A stretch of 64,000 nucleotides of DNA from Chrysomallon squamiferum (GCA_012295275.1 CM022676.1:17243771-17307770), one strand, 5' to 3'; counted from the first letter of the stretch, positions 32,101 to 48,869 are shown. The notes: generated by a model not told the origin, from the letters alone. Made by a program: numbers and translations.

Positions 32101-34037
32101 TCTTCTAAAACCTTCTGATAACGAGCAGCAGCACTCGTTGTCATTCCTACCACAGAACATCTTCTCATCACTCTCTGGTCCGCGTCCTGCTTCGCCGTTC
32201 TGTATGTTTCTCCAGCAGCACTGACTCTTTCCTGCAGCTCTTCTATCTCTGACTCAGTTTGCTCTTTCAGATGTTGCACCCACAACCTGTAAAGACGCCA
32301 CCGATTTCTGGGTGAGAGTGACCAGATATCTTCTACTGCGTCAGCTTCTCTTTCTGACATCCTCGACCGTGACTTCATGTTTGTGATCAAAACAGAACTT
32401 TCACTGTGTGCAATCTCTCTAAAAACCGTATCGAAGTCAATGAGCAAAATGTCAGGGCGTGTGGGCAAAGGTTTGCAGTGTTTTCTGTTGTCTGCTCGAT
32501 TTAAACATAGCTCGTACTGATCATCCTCAAATTTTTCAAAACTGCCGTGGAACTTATCAAATTTTCTTCCTTTTATTGGAACAGGAATAGGTATGCCGAG
32601 CCATACAGGTAGAAACCAGTCATTATATAAGAGCTGGTCATCGTGTGACGCTTTCACATGACTTCTCAGATACAGATATCTCACTATTCCGTTATCTATC
32701 AGTTCATTTTCTTGTTTTTTCTCAAGAAGACGTTTCTGACACTCAATATAATCAGTTTTCAACGCGCCGCAATGCTGTCCGCGAATGTAAAACTTTCTAC
32801 GCATTTCCCTGATTTCACAACTTTTAACCTTTTCATTCTTACTTCTTTTTCCAACACGAACGAGATTTTCTTTCTGAAATTCGAGGATTCCTTCAAGGAA
32901 TTGGTCCAAGGCGTGATTCGTATAACACAGAACTAAAATGAGGTTTTCTCTGTCTCCTTCCCAGATGTCTCTGTTTCTTAATAAAGTTTCTATTATTTTT
33001 AGTCCTATATATGTTTTTCCCGTTCCTGGAGGGCCCTGAATGAGGACAAATTCTTTGGTCAGGGCTTGTTGAAACGCCTTGAACTGAGCCGCCTCCAGTT
33101 TCAGAGTCTCTGGCTGGGGCCACTTGTTCAGATTCAGAACAGGAACGCCATTGTGGCTCTCATCCTCATCGTCTGCTCCTTCACTACAACTCTCTGTATG
33201 TTTTACTTGTCCTCTGCTTGTCAGTGGTATTGTGGACGAAATTTTATTAATAGTTTTGTTGTTTTCAGCCTGAGATGTCTTAGTCTTGTTCTGGAATTGG
33301 TAGTGGACATTTTCTTTGTGTCTGAGATAGGCTGGCTGTTTCACTTCAGTTGTACAGTGTACAATGTATTCCTCGAACGGAAGCTTGTTAATATTCTGCA
33401 GAGATGTCAAGACGTAGCGATACGCTTCAAAGTAAGCTGGTGTTTCCAACATCACCATCGGCTTCGTCAAATCGATTCCCGTGATGCCTACAACATGCTG
33501 TTCAAAAATGTCAACTGTGACTACATTGTTGTGATGCTTTATAGGCCCTGATTCAATAGTTGCAATGGTAAACGTTTTGAAACCGTTGCTCGACAGACAA
33601 ACCAGAGAACCATATTTCAGTCGTTTCGTGTACTCCCACTGGATGTCTTTCAGTTTGCTTGTGTCAAATGTCACAGTATGCACGAACTTTGCATTTTTGA
33701 ATTCTGAATTTAGTATTCTCACACCTTTGTACGTGCGGATAGAAACACTCTTTCCCCGTTGTTTGTCATGAATAGCTTCGTACAACGGCTGAATGGAATC
33801 TTCCCTCAACAGTCTGAACTGTACATCGAGGTAGTCGTGGAGATCGTAGTACGCACCTCTTTTCTTCATCCTGCGAAGGAAGGGCGCGTTTGTACGATAA
33901 ATGTCATCGTACGTTGGCATCACTGAAATTCTTCTGAAGTCATTCGGAAGTGTTGGTTTCTTTGATGCTGTTAGTCGGTGACTTTGAGACTTTTTCATCA
34001 TTGACGCTTTCAGTTCTAAGAGTTGTTTTGTTTTCAA
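28590..34037 (-). CDS. ZNFX1-like SF1 helicase/zinc-finger protein, left copy
   Basis: Exon 1 (34037-29633) and exon 2 (29419-28590) join at CAAGCAG/GTGAGA ... TTTTAG/GTCAT to give about 1744 codons. SF1 helicase motifs: Walker A GPPGTGKTY (about residue 335), IIIIEEAAEV (about 650), GDHQQLRPS, EQQHRMRP (about 720), NYQGEENDIILLS (about 836), VALSRAR (about 868). NFX1-type zinc fingers follow (about 935-1235, many CGH...C), then CGHIFEV. Exon 2 supplies an RZ-like finger (KCQAGHIYFDYFG...CEIC) and the repeat tail. ZNFX1 proteins are RNA helicases: antiviral dsRNA sensors in vertebrates and Z-granule small-RNA inheritance factors in C. elegans. No ATG stands at 34037 (TTG); the first in-frame ATG is 34001, so translation starts there or in an upstream exon. 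Confidence 0.9.
30695..30960 (-). repeat. 78-bp zinc-finger repeats (left: three units)
   Basis: Tandem 26-residue units CGHEIEVVCHERDNAICN(V)KC plus a linker, encoded by near-identical 78-bp repeats. Three CGHE-type units precede LKCGHICRGSCHEC. The right copy has four, so this is a site of unit gain or loss. Confidence 0.85.
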
Positions 34038-34929
<892 letters not shown>

Positions 34930-37517
34930 ATTTCAAAGCCTTTTTGAGTTTGTGACCCTAAACTCATATACCTTGGCTGCCAATTAACCGGGTTTTGCGT
35001 TAAACGAAGACGAGGTTATCTATGTTCATCTCATACGTATTTATATAAATACATCTACTTCACTAAAGTGCTGTTTTACTGACCTTTAATTTCTCGTAAA
35101 TAGACACAATAATTAACTGTTAATGGGTTGTGTGTCTGAAGTCACAGACATCCTAAAGAAAGGAACGAAACATCTACACTAAATTAGGGAATACACAGTG
35201 TTTTGTCAGTTTAAAGTATATCAAATTGTATATAGAATTGCCACAGCCATTTATTTTGTCTTAGTGTATAAATGTAGGTCTGTATTCATTGTCTATTGTA
35301 TGTGTATATTCTTTATAAACACGTTCCAACAACAACAACAACAACGACAACGATACTAATAATCAAGTGATTTCTTCTCTGTTTATCTCCTTAGTGACGA
35401 GGTCGTATCCTCCTAGTTTAAGGTAAAAATAATATAAGAAATGAAAGAAAACAGAACAAAATGTGTGTTTAATTAGTTTTGAAATACAAAAGTCTACATA
35501 CCCAGACCAAACATTTGTAGTCAGTTTCAGCAGATGCTTTCCTTCACATGAAATAGACACTGACTTTTTACTTTTTGTTGATGTAAACATTAACGTTTCC
35601 ACGAAATTAACTGATAAGTCTAGTTTCACTTTAGGTTACCGTATATAACACAGTATAGGAGAAAGAGAAATGTAGAAACGTTTCTCCAGTAAAATGCTCG
35701 ACATATATAACTTACGCCCATACACATTTATAAGTTAAAACAGGTCGCGTTGTATTAAAATTTAAACTCAAAACTTATCTTGTCATATTTACGGTTTTTG
35801 ATTCGTGCACTCTAAATGCGTTCTATAATTAAAATGTATTATTATTATTATTATTATTATTATTTAGTTATTTAATTGTTTATTTTTATCTGTCTTTTAA
35901 ATAAGTGACGTCAACCATTTTGTATTTTTTATTATTATTATTTTTTTAATTATGAATATAATATTTGGACGTCAGCCAACTGTTGTTATATATTTTATAA
36001 TTATTGATGGCAATATCTGGAAGTAAGCCAGCTCTACAATGCTCTAATGATACGTCGAAAAGAACAGTTCATTGTGATTGTATGCGTGTATTTGTATGTG
36101 TGCCTTCTAGATTATTTACAATTACTGTTAACCAAATAGTTTTATATTAAAGACGTCACTATATCAATTATTGATTTACTTATTTTTTTTTTCTTTGCTC
36201 TGCTAAAAGGCAGAAATGGGACAGATCTGCTAGAAGCAAGAGGTGTTGTTGTCTGTTCTTGTTGTTGCTGATTTTTGTTTTGTTCTTCTTTTTGGGGCTT
36301 TTCCAGAGCGATTTAGAATATCGGACGAGCGTTTTTCTTCTTATTTTTTCACAGATAAAGACTCAGGAAAATGAGAACTAGATGAACGCGTATGACAAAA
36401 ACACTACTCTAAACCACTTCACATACGTCTGCTCCTTTTAATGTCAAGGTGAAATATTTCTTCACTAAGCTTTGAGAGATATTAACACACACACGCACGC
36501 ACACTCACACTCACTCACACACATGTATATACTCACGTTCATACACAGTGGTTATTTTTTTATTTTTTAGGTGGTTTCTCTAAAGCATAGGTTTTCTAAC
36601 TGGAGGGTCGCCAGCCTTATTTCTGGGCGTCGCGAGATCGTTCTTGGGCTAAGGTATGTCTGAGTTGTTTCAACTTGACTTCGAAGGAGGAATAAATAAA
36701 ACCATTTAGATAGGTTTGGGACCCGTCATAGTGAATATAGATTCCTTTTTGTACTGTGTTTGGTTGATGAAAATATGGTAACTCTAGATATTATTGAATC
36801 AAAATGTTTAAATGCGGTCATCGGTCATACTGAGTTGCTCATAAGGGGTCGCTCATAAAAGGATACCAGTAATACATATTAAAAAGTTTGAAAACCAGTG
36901 CTCTAAAGCTTTGAGAGACTAGAGTAAACTAAAACAGAGGTAGCAGGCCAATCAGCGGTAAGACTGGACTGAGTGGACACACGAGGAATGTTGGTGACTT
37001 CCAAGTTACCGTCCGGAGCACGAGCTCGGCCAAAAATCCTGTCAATTACATCATAGAACGGACGAACAGTGAAAACAGTCAGAAACGAAAATTAACAAGT
37101 ATTTTTTCTGTCCTGCTGTTACTTAAACAAAAATACAAGAATAAAAGAAAGAAATGATGTTCAAAAATTCGTTCAGTGAAATGTTATAGTTATTCTTAAA
37201 CTCATAACTGAAATAATGTATAACTTTGAAATAGATGATGGGGGTGAATTGCTTAAATACTAAGACCAGGATATAGTAGTCAGTACCCTCTTAAGGTATA
37301 GGCACACTGGGCGTTACGCATGGGGCGTCAAGTAACTCCTGCAATCAGGCTATGCGTGCATGTACGGGTCCCAGTGATTTGCTTTTTCCGGGGCCGATCA
37401 CGCTGGAAAAAAATTGTCTTGGAAGTATTTAACGGAAGGAAAATGTCTAGTAGACTGTGAAATGTTCTTCTTTTCCATGCATGTTTTACAAAACACTGCA
37501 AGTTCTAAACATTAAGT
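34930..37517. other. Conserved inner flank, no gene recognised
   Basis: Non-coding by inspection; the open frames are short. Several stretches compared with the right copy (49650-52220, reverse complement) are identical or differ by single indels, for example one G near 37320. It contains a short ATT tract (35838-35862). Confidence 0.6.
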
Positions 37518-37717
37518 NNNNNNNNNNNNNNNNNNNNNNNNNNNNNNNNNNNNNNNNNNNNNNNNNNNNNNNNNNNNNNNNNNNNNNNNNNNNNNNNNNN
37601 NNNNNNNNNNNNNNNNNNNNNNNNNNNNNNNNNNNNNNNNNNNNNNNNNNNNNNNNNNNNNNNNNNNNNNNNNNNNNNNNNNNNNNNNNNNNNNNNNNNN
37701 NNNNNNNNNNNNNNNNN
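37518..37717. other. Assembly gap of 200 N
   Basis: Exactly 200 N, a fixed-size scaffolding gap. It sits directly at the inner end of the left inverted-repeat arm. Open frames spanning it are meaningless. Confidence 0.99.
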
Positions 37718-38096
37718 AGACGTCACAGTAGCTTTGGTTGACATGTCAGACGTCACAGTAGCTTTGGTTGACGTGTCAGACGTCACAGTAGCTTTGGTTG
37801 ACATGTCAGACGTCACAGTAGCTTTGGTTGACATGTCAGACGTCACAGTAGCTTTGGTTGACATGTCAGACGTCACAGTAGCTTTGGTTGACGTGTCAGA
37901 CGTCACAGTAGCTTTGGTTGACATGTCAGACGTCACAGTAGCTTTGGTTGACATGTCAGACGTCACAGTAGCTTTGGTTGACATGTCAGACGTCACAGTA
38001 GCTTTGGTTGACATGTCAGACGTCACAGTAGCTTTGGTTGACATGTCAGACGTCACAGTAGCTTTGGTTGACGTGTCAGACGTCACAGTGTTTGTT
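37718..38096. repeat. 30-bp minisatellite abutting the gap
   Basis: About 12.5 copies of ACGTCACAGTAGCTTTGGTTG plus ACATGTCAG, nearly identical; some copies have ACGTGTCAG. The true copy number is unknown because the array runs into the N gap. The minus strand is open throughout as a Ser/Thr-rich decapeptide (VTSDMSTKAT), and the plus strand is open as MSDVTVALVD. Confidence 0.95.
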
Positions 38097-38302
38097 TCTG
38101 GTGCAAATTTAATTAAGAAACAGCGAATGTTCTTCTTTTGTTAATGGCAGATATAACACAACACATGCAATTGTTGTTATTTGTTATTATTATTACCGGT
38201 ATCACCTCTGATCGATTTTATAACAAAAACAAAAAATTACAATAAATAATTGAGAAAAAAAAACAACAACAATAAGAACGGTATCAGGCACCACAACATC
38301 TA

Positions 38303-38305
<3 letters not shown>

Positions 38306-38396
<91 letters not shown>

Positions 38397-38929
38397 TACA
38401 ATAATAATATGTGAAAATGTTATTGTCTATTATACACACTATTGTTGATAAGCATTTTCAAACACGTACACTACTATTATAATCTCTTAACCAAAAACTA
38501 CTCCTACTACTACAACTATTATCACTATCATTAATAAAACACTGCTACTTCGACAACTAATACCACTGCTAATATCTGTTTTACTGTTACAACCACTACT
38601 ACTGCTTACATGGTATCGTTTACTCTACTATTACTAGTATGTCCTGTACTGTGACTACTAGTAGCACTGAATATATAACTATTATTACTTATATTAAAAC
38701 TAACCTTGTGTTACATTATCACTTCTACTGATATTACTAAAGCTGTCATCACCACTAGTGTTATTTCTATTACAACAACCACTGATGCTGCTACTACTAC
38801 TATTACTGATATTACTAGCACTGCTACTACTATTACTTTCAATATTTCCACTATTACTACTATCATTATGACCACTCTTACTACTACTACTACTAGATTT
38901 ATTACTGTTACCACTACTAGTAGTACAGC

Positions 38930-39004
<75 letters not shown>

Positions 39005-39345
39005 TAATAATAATGATAATAATAGTACTCACGTGTTGGTTTAATGGAATTACTATTTTTTTAGTGCTACATGTCCATGACTTATAGTCGTTGACAGAAA
39101 GTGAAGATATAGTCAAAGTGTAAGTGGTTAAAAAACGTGTACCTGTCTGTAAAGTTTGTACAAACTTACATCTGTAGTTATCTGTCGACTATCTGTGTGT
39201 TTCACATGTTTCTGTTTTATATCTACATGTACACATTTTCTCATCACCTCCTTTAAATGTGATATCTTCTTTATAAATATTTCTGATAACAGAACAAGCA
39301 AATGTGAAAGTTTGATTGATGACAGCCGTCATTTGTAGCTGAAAT

Positions 39346-39376
<31 letters not shown>

Positions 39377-39544
39377 CAACAACAATAACTACAACATCAA
39401 AGATAATAATAATGATGATGATGATAATGATAATAATAATAACAATAACAATAACAGCATCAATGTTAATAATAATAATAATAATAATAATAACAATAAT
39501 AATAATAATGCCAATAATAATGTCAATAATAATGTCAATGCCAA

Positions 39545-39595
<51 letters not shown>

Positions 39596-39600
39596 CAATG
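38306..39600. repeat. Cluster of (ATA)n, (ACT)-rich and (TAA)n tracts
   Basis: Microsatellites at about 38306-38395, 38930-39020, 39345-39372 and 39380-39596, with degenerate ACT/ATT-rich DNA between. No gene seen; all open frames are low-complexity. Confidence 0.9.
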
Positions 39601-39622
39601 TATGTATGTAACCATGTTTGTG

Positions 39623-39653
<31 letters not shown>

Positions 39654-39785
39654 GTAAGGTACTATTACTCAGTTTATGAATTCATTCTTCCAAAATGTAA
39701 CTGCGTATTTTGTTGCTGTTTTGTGTCCACCTGTTCTGTATGTGAGTATGTGTTTGTTTTACACTAATGAGAAACATTTTCTTAC

Positions 39786-40127
39786 AAATAACTGAAACCT
39801 CTGGTTTACTCCATACATCAAGCTGATCAGATCCACAAAACCAGATTCCAGAGTCCCTGTCAGTTGTCTGATACTTAGTAACTGTGTAGTCTTTGTACTC
39901 TCTGTCAGCTTTGTGCGTGCTGCACATCTACAAATGTAACTTTGTGTAATGCTAGTTACACGTGTCTTCTCTCTGTACACAGTCACACACTGTAGTGTTA
40001 TCAGTTTGAGTTTTATGTACAAACTTTATATCAGAATTCAGATTCTGTGACTCGCGTACACGACACGTCATATGCATAATTTCACCTTTTAGTACAGGTA
40101 TCACTTGAAACCATCCAAACTTTACAA
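39786..40127 (-). pseudogene. Broken Ig-domain exon
   Basis: A phase 1-1 exon of 342 nt with acceptor CTCCTGTAG and donor GTAAGA. It translates with Ig landmarks: PVLKGEIMHMTCRV (first cysteine) and TTDRDSGIWFCGSD (D-x-G-x-W-x-C, second cysteine), ending KPEVSVI. Two in-frame TAG codons interrupt the middle. Its phase and end match the Ig exons of the receptor at 15161-19495, but the sequence is not a close copy. Confidence 0.65.
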
Positions 40128-40149
40128 CTACAGGAGAAACAGTCAACAT

Positions 40150-43100
40150 TAATTGTTAATTATAGTTAAATAATTAATTGCTTCAGTTAGTTAGGTGGGT
40201 TTTTTTTCTACTAAATCATTTAGCTTAGTCATTATAGTAGTTATGATTACTAATTTTGTAGCTGTATTGGATTAATAATGATACTTCTATTATTACAACT
40301 ATTTTATTGCTACCAGTATTAAGGTTACTATTGACTCTAATAATACTACATTAATTACTTACTCTATGATTAGTATTACTAGTACCTTAAAACTACTACT
40401 ACTATTATTGCTGATTATTCTTGTATTTTGGCTATTACTACTTCTCTACACTAGAGCTACTGATACATCTCTTAATATATACTACTCATACTAACAATAA
40501 TACCAGTACTACTGCTACTTCAATATCCACCAATACTATGTACTGGAAGCCTAACTAAAATCAGTGGACAAAGCTATTAAAAGTGTAGGCTGTGTCCGTT
40601 ATCCTGTAGTTCGAAATCCCTGTAGTTATCCCTTAAAGGTAGGTACAGGAATAACTTGACTGGCTTTTAAACTGTACACGACTATCTGTTAACTCAATGC
40701 CATCTAGTTATTTTGCGGTATTCTATTCACTTATATGTACTCATCAACATCACTGACAGACTACTGCTATCTACTGGGATATATTCACTTAATATTTATA
40801 AAGTACCATAGCCCTTAATTCCAATTTACTATGAAAACATCTGGCACAGGTATCTCAACATCATGCGGGAGACAGATTGTTTAAGTTTTAGGCCAGGTGG
40901 AAGTGAACCCATATTATTCCTTTCTGGAGTAGGGTTTGATGTATTGCTTACGATTATAGTTAAACACCAAATGCTTGTAGTACTTTTAAGTATCATTTAT
41001 AGATAGCTAGCTATATTGATATACATAAACAGATAGATAGATAGGTAGACATACAGACAAATAGATAGTTAGATAGACAGACAGACAGACAAATATATCG
41101 ATAGAGAGATAGAAACACATCACAGTATTTTAGCTTATTACTACTAATAACTTAATAGTGAAAAATCAAGTTATTTATAAAAGTGAAATTGTGCTATTGA
41201 GGTGTTTGACCCGTATCAGTTGTTTTATTTATCTATTTATTCTGTTAATGGCCAGTCTTGTTGCTTTCAACTACCTCGAAATGTAATATGACGCCAAAAA
41301 ACGTGCATTTTAATCCAGACATGTTAAACTACATAACAAATTATGATGATAATAAAATAAGAAATAAATTTGAACAATGAAAATAAAATAAAGAAATATA
41401 CATATTATTATAATAATCGTAACTTTTCAAATGTTCTTCGCTAGATACAATATTTTCTTATAAGAGCAGGCAATGAAATTTCTGCAAAACTTTCTTTGAA
41501 AGACAAAGTCATTCTAATAATGTATTTTAGTAAGCTCCACTGTTTTAAAAAAGAAAACAGATTATAACGCGATTTCTGCATTTCCTTTAATTGCGGGAGA
41601 GGATGTATTATTATAACTTCTCAATAATATTATAATGTATAGTTGTGACGAAGATAAATAATATCATCTTTTTTTATTATTTTATTTATTTATTTGTTTA
41701 TAAACGTTCAGCTCGAATACTTTTTCAATGAATACATTTCTTTTGTATATACTACGCATAGATCATCTGATTATACTGATAAATATTATACGTGTGCAAC
41801 CTTGAAATTGTTTTTGTCTCTGTTAATGAAATCGTGGACATATAAGCCAACGAAGAAATCATAAATGCTACAAAATATTTAGTAGGAATTATAATAAGTA
41901 AATAAACTGCCCTCAAGTGGCGATAAAACTAAAAAACTCTCCACAATATCCTTTTATCGGAAACCAGACGATAACGAAGGTAGTTTTTAAGCTTGGTTCA
42001 AAACATAATATAGTGTATACTACTTACACGATAGATAATAAAATAGTAGGTCACTCAGTAGAAACGTCCTTATTAAGTATCTTCTTTGTTTTGACAGTTA
42101 CTTCATAAAGTCCACTCCACATTCAAACAGGTCCTCAGAAAAACATCTTTTCAAAAGTTACTTCTTAAATTGTATCCGACTGAAATTCAATTTCTGTTCC
42201 ATTTACTTTCACATCGAAAAAACTTTTGTAAGGACCATTATTATATTTTTGAGATATATGTTTCCTGCGGGCGTCACCAATTACCCATAATCCCACTCTC
42301 AACCGTATTGCATGGCACAGTTCTGAATAACCTCTGTGTTAACAGTATTCTAAGTCAGTTATGTCGCGTGCTTCACAACAGCTTTCTCTTTTCAGCATGT
42401 TAATTGATCACTGATTCACTCGATTATAACAGTGTTTTAAGACAAACGTACGTTTAACACATGTGCAGTTTGGAGATCGTTCAACCAGTGGAGATAAAAA
42501 TAGACGCTACTGTAACTGATACCTCAGAGGTAACTAAACACCAAGGAAGCCAAACTGAAAGAATATCGAGTGTCAGAAAACAGTGTGGATTTCAAGAATA
42601 AACCGAGCAAACTTTAATCCGGACCTTAGGCAACAGGATCTGTGTTATAGATTTAAAATGTGTGCAAGTTGTGTATCTGACATTTCATGATGTCACACAA
42701 ATATTGTTTGAGAAGTTGAAATGTTTAGTATTGTGGCTGAACTAAGAACAGCCACAGTTAACATTGCTTGTAGAATTTTTCAGATATTTTGGAGTCACAG
42801 TTTCAGTTGTTATTGACTGCTTTGAGAAATTTACAGAGATACCATCTAATTTATTAACTTGAGCTAAAACCTGCTCAAATTATAAACATGACAATATTGT
42901 TAAATATTTAATTATTATTAACCCTCATTTCCATCAAAAGACTGATTAAGACTTGCAATGTTTTAAATATTTGTATCTAATCAGCTTGAAAAACAAAACA
43001 TAATAATAGTAATAAATAGCAACTTCTTTATTTTTTATTTTTTATCATACAATTTAGGATGCAAATAAATTACAAAGATATTGAATTTACTGTCTTTGCT
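40150..43100. other. Intergenic, no gene recognised
   Basis: AT-rich DNA with an ACT/ATT-rich section (40290-40540) and a GATA/GACA tract (41020-41110). I see no convincing coding exon on either strand. Confidence 0.5.
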
Positions 43101-43109
43101 TTTCTTTTT

Positions 43110-43870
43110 CAAATTTTCTTCTTGAATTCCTTACAGATCTCATTCAGGATCCCCAAAGGTATAATTTCCAGTGGTAAATGTGTTTTGAGTGCAGTTTCCA
43201 AGAAGTTCTGGTAATACTGCAAGTTAAAAAACTCTCCTGTCTATTCCATCATTTCAATGCAAAATTGCTCATCAATAAATATTTATCTCTGTGTCAAGAA
43301 TTCACCTTCAGTAGGCACAGTATTCCACACTGGTAAGAAATAATTGGCACTGAACTTGATAAGAAAGATACTTGTTTAAACAGAGTTGTTCCTCTATCAT
43401 TTCATTGTTGTTTGATTGTAACTTTGTGTTAGTTTTGTAATTCAGTTCCTCTTCCTTACTAACAGATTTCCATGAACACATTCTGACAATAATTAACTTT
43501 TCCTTAATGACAGATGTAAAAGTTTCATCAAACAATTCTCAAAGTACTTTCGGATACTTTCTGTCCAGTGTTTCAGGTTGGTAGTTGCTTGCTTATCTTG
43601 CAACAAGTGAAAAGATGACTGGTTTTCTCCTTGTGTGGCTCAATGCAGAAAGCAGGTTGGACACGTTGTAAAGTTTTCTCTGCTTCAAACCTGAGTTGAC
43701 ATACAAGTACTGATCTAACTGTTCTTCCTTCATCTTTGCGGAGTTAAGTCAATATCCTGCATAGTCTTATAGTACAACTTCATAGTGCTAATAGAAAGAG
43801 CCAGTGTGACTTTTCTTCTGTCAATTTCTTGCTGTTTACTATCTTTACCAAAGCTTCGTCTACAAATAAA
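43110..43870 (-). pseudogene. Unrecognised decayed coding patch
   Basis: On the minus strand, pieces read as plausible protein in alternating frames with stops. They include KFSANYFLPVWNTVPTEGEF, IDEQFCIEMME, and QYYQNFLETALKTHLPLEII followed by ILNEICKEFKKKI and a stop, then AATAAA downstream. An AG acceptor (TTTGTAG) stands at the upstream end near 43865. It looks like the decayed last exon, or a retrocopy end, of a cellular gene. I do not recognise the family. Confidence 0.4.
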
Positions 43871-43979
43871 TTATAACAAAACATGAAACCTTCACTCATT
43901 TTTTCGTGTATGTACCTAACTATATATCCATCACACATATACACATGAATGCACTTTGTCTCTCTGTCTCACACACACA

Positions 43980-44346
43980 TACATATGTAAATTATATTCA
44001 TAATCTTCAATAAACAGATAGACAGACAGATATGTATCTCAAAATAGGCACGATTAGAGTGATGAAATTCTTAGAATAAATATATTTTCATGACATACCA
44101 AAAATCTGAAACATATACACTGTAAGTGTTACCTCTTAAACACAGTATAGCCAAACTAAAATAATCTGACGAGAGAAAAATAAAAAAAATAAAATTTCTT
44201 CTAACATATAAAATTGTATAGTTTCATAATTTATTTCGATTAATTAATTACCATAAACCAGTCAGCTGTGAAGATTTGAACTCACAGCAGCCAGGATGTG
44301 AAATCCATCAACTGTTTTACCATCATCTGCAGGTCATCAGCTGTAA
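43980..44346 (-). repeat. Dispersed repeat copy 1 (SINE-like or duplicated segment)
   Basis: Shares a diverged but colinear block with 47560-48070: GGTAAAACAGT(T/A)GATGG, CTGGCTGCTG, GAGTTCAAATCTTCA, AATAAATTATGAAACT, then a stretch with TACACTGTAA and a GATA/GACA-like tail. TGTGAGTTCAAATCTTCACA can form a tRNA T-arm, hinting at a tRNA-derived SINE. It overlaps the candidate exon 6 of the convertase gene. Confidence 0.5.
44262..44340 (-). pseudogene. Candidate convertase exon 6 with two stops
   Basis: An acceptor TTTTACAG sits in the phase needed after exon 5. The sequence then reads S-stop-stop-PADDGKTVDG, where convertases have SWGPxDDGKTVDG: TGG and GGT would both have become TGA. After DG the convertase similarity ends and another stop follows at 44262. 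Part of this stretch is shared with 48003-48064, so it may be a dispersed repeat rather than an exon. Confidence 0.4.
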
Positions 44347-44384
44347 AATAACAATGATTATATCAATGATGTTAATAATAATAA

Positions 44385-44390
44385 TAGTAA

Positions 44391-44448
<58 letters not shown>

Positions 44449-44450
44449 GC
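44385..44450. repeat. (TAC)n microsatellite
   Basis: Uninterrupted TAC/ACT tract flanked by ATA-rich sequence, just upstream (on the gene strand) of the convertase exon-6 candidate. Confidence 0.95.
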
Positions 44451-44749
44451 TAATAATAATAATAATAGTAATAATAATACTAATAATAATATATTCAGTG
44501 TCCACTAAGAAGATAGGAACCTAAATCCCCAACTTGAAAATCCACTGCTGTACCAAGAAAACTAATTCATTGACAGAAGAAATTGTTTTGAAAATAATAC
44601 CACATCAGACAGGAAAATAGACCAAAAAACAACAACAATAATAATAACAAAATAATAGTAAATCAGCAATAAGAAACAAAATACAAGCATGCAAAAATAA
44701 TAAGACAGATACAACTTTTATTAATTTAATAAATGTTTATGAAAATCAC

Positions 44750-47431
<2,682 letters not shown>

Positions 47432-47559
47432 ACTTTACTGATTGAGTTCATCTGTAGAAGTGAAGAATCTGTGGACAAAGATGTTTAAAAATGTTTATTT
47501 AAAAACAAACATATGTTTACAAGTTTAATATTCTATCTGTACCTACATTTACCCACACA

Positions 47560-48070
47560 CTCAGTAGTAAATTCTTGTCATTATCTGCAGAAACAGATAT
47601 GTAGATGTAGAGACAGATCGATAAACTGATCAATAAATAAATAGGTGGACATAGAGACAGACATATTGATATCTCAAACTAGTAAATATACTTTCCTGAT
47701 GTATCAAAGTTTTGAAACCTGTACACTGTAAATGTTATTTCTTAAATACAGCACAGCTCTATATTGCTACTAAAACAATTATTATAAACAATATTTATAA
47801 TTTTGTTTTTCCTTCTTTTAAATATTTCTTTTCATTTACTATATATACACACATCAGATGATCTGGACAACCAAAAACATTAGAACCTTTGACTCCATGA
47901 ACTAAAACAGTCTTAAAAGAAATAAACAGAAACAGTAAAAGTTGTTCTAAAATATAATACTGCACAGTTTCATAATTTATTTTTCATGTTTTAATATCAA
48001 CTAGTTCTGAAGATTTGAACTCTCAGCAGCCAGAATGTGAGATCCATCTACTGTTTTACCATTTTCCTAT
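47560..48070 (-). repeat. Dispersed repeat copy 2
   Basis: Colinear diverged partner of 43980-44346. It includes TACACTGTAA, AATAAATTATGAAACT, GAGTTCAAATCTTCA, CTGGCTGCTG and GGTAAAACAGTAGATGG. Its upstream edge has no convertase-like sequence, so the shared unit begins near ATGGTAAAAC. Confidence 0.55.
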
Positions 48071-48639
48071 TAATGTATGTAGTCATTTTGTGATCCAAAG
48101 ATGAATATAATAAATTTACAGCTGATAGGTAACAAATTTAACAACTTTGAAGGAACATGGTCTGTTGTTAGACATAAATTATCAAATATAACAAGCATTT
48201 ATTCAGTTACACAACTCAGAATTTTGAGTTTTTTCCTAACAGCTCAGTGAGTTGTTATTTAATTTACGTGTAAATTACATGTTTTCATCAAAGAGTGGTA
48301 TCATCTACTTTACATAGATTAAGTATTTTGTCATTGTATTGTAAATTAATACAACCTCTACCAAATATATAAATATGTACAGCCATATACAAATGCATAT
48401 ACACAAACACATATGTGTAAATATAATGAAAATAATTCTAAGATGTTGATTTCTCAACTCAGATTATGTAACAATTTATTTTATTAGTTTTCTGTCACAC
48501 CACATTTTACTTTTACAACTACTTTTTCAACTCGATGAATTTGCTTCAAAAGGACTGGTATTTCATAGTTAGAAGAAAAAAGACAGATGTGATAGTCAAT
48601 AGTCAGGCAGGAAAGCAGTGTTTTCAAATGAGATTTTCT

Positions 48640-48790
48640 TTATGTAAGAGTATGGTAAGCTGTTGTCTGTTCTTATGATGATAGGGTATAATGTATACAT
48701 TAACATGTGTTGTGTTTATTTTTCTAGTGGATAGATATAATTATTGTTTCATAGAGATTGCTGTCAGTTTATGTTTTGAATTCCTTATTA
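48640..48790 (+). mobile_element. LTR-like repeat fragment
   Basis: Resembles 2170-2500 in order: GTATGGTAAGC, TTCTTAT...ATAGGGT, ACATTAA.TGTGTTG.GTTTATTT, CTAGTGGA, ATAGAGATTGC. It is a short, decayed relative of the candidate LTR beside the Gypsy remnant. Confidence 0.4.
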
Positions 48791-48835
48791 TTGATACAGC
48801 TATCTACAGACACACATACACACAAACAGATATTC

Positions 48836-48869
<34 letters not shown>

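Noticed and set aside
29818-33771. Many plus-strand open frames opposite the left ZNFX1-like gene (and their mirror set at 53422-57689)
   Set aside because: Antisense shadows of a long conserved coding exon; they share no domain and no splice structure.
37718-38096. CRISPR-like regular array or CRE-site cluster (GACGTCAC)
   Set aside because: The unit is contiguous with no spacers, so it is a minisatellite in a eukaryote; the CRE-like core is a by-product of the repeat.
44262-44290. tRNA gene from the T-arm-like GAGTTCAAATC
   Set aside because: No acceptor stem or full cloverleaf could be drawn; at most a SINE-type relic.
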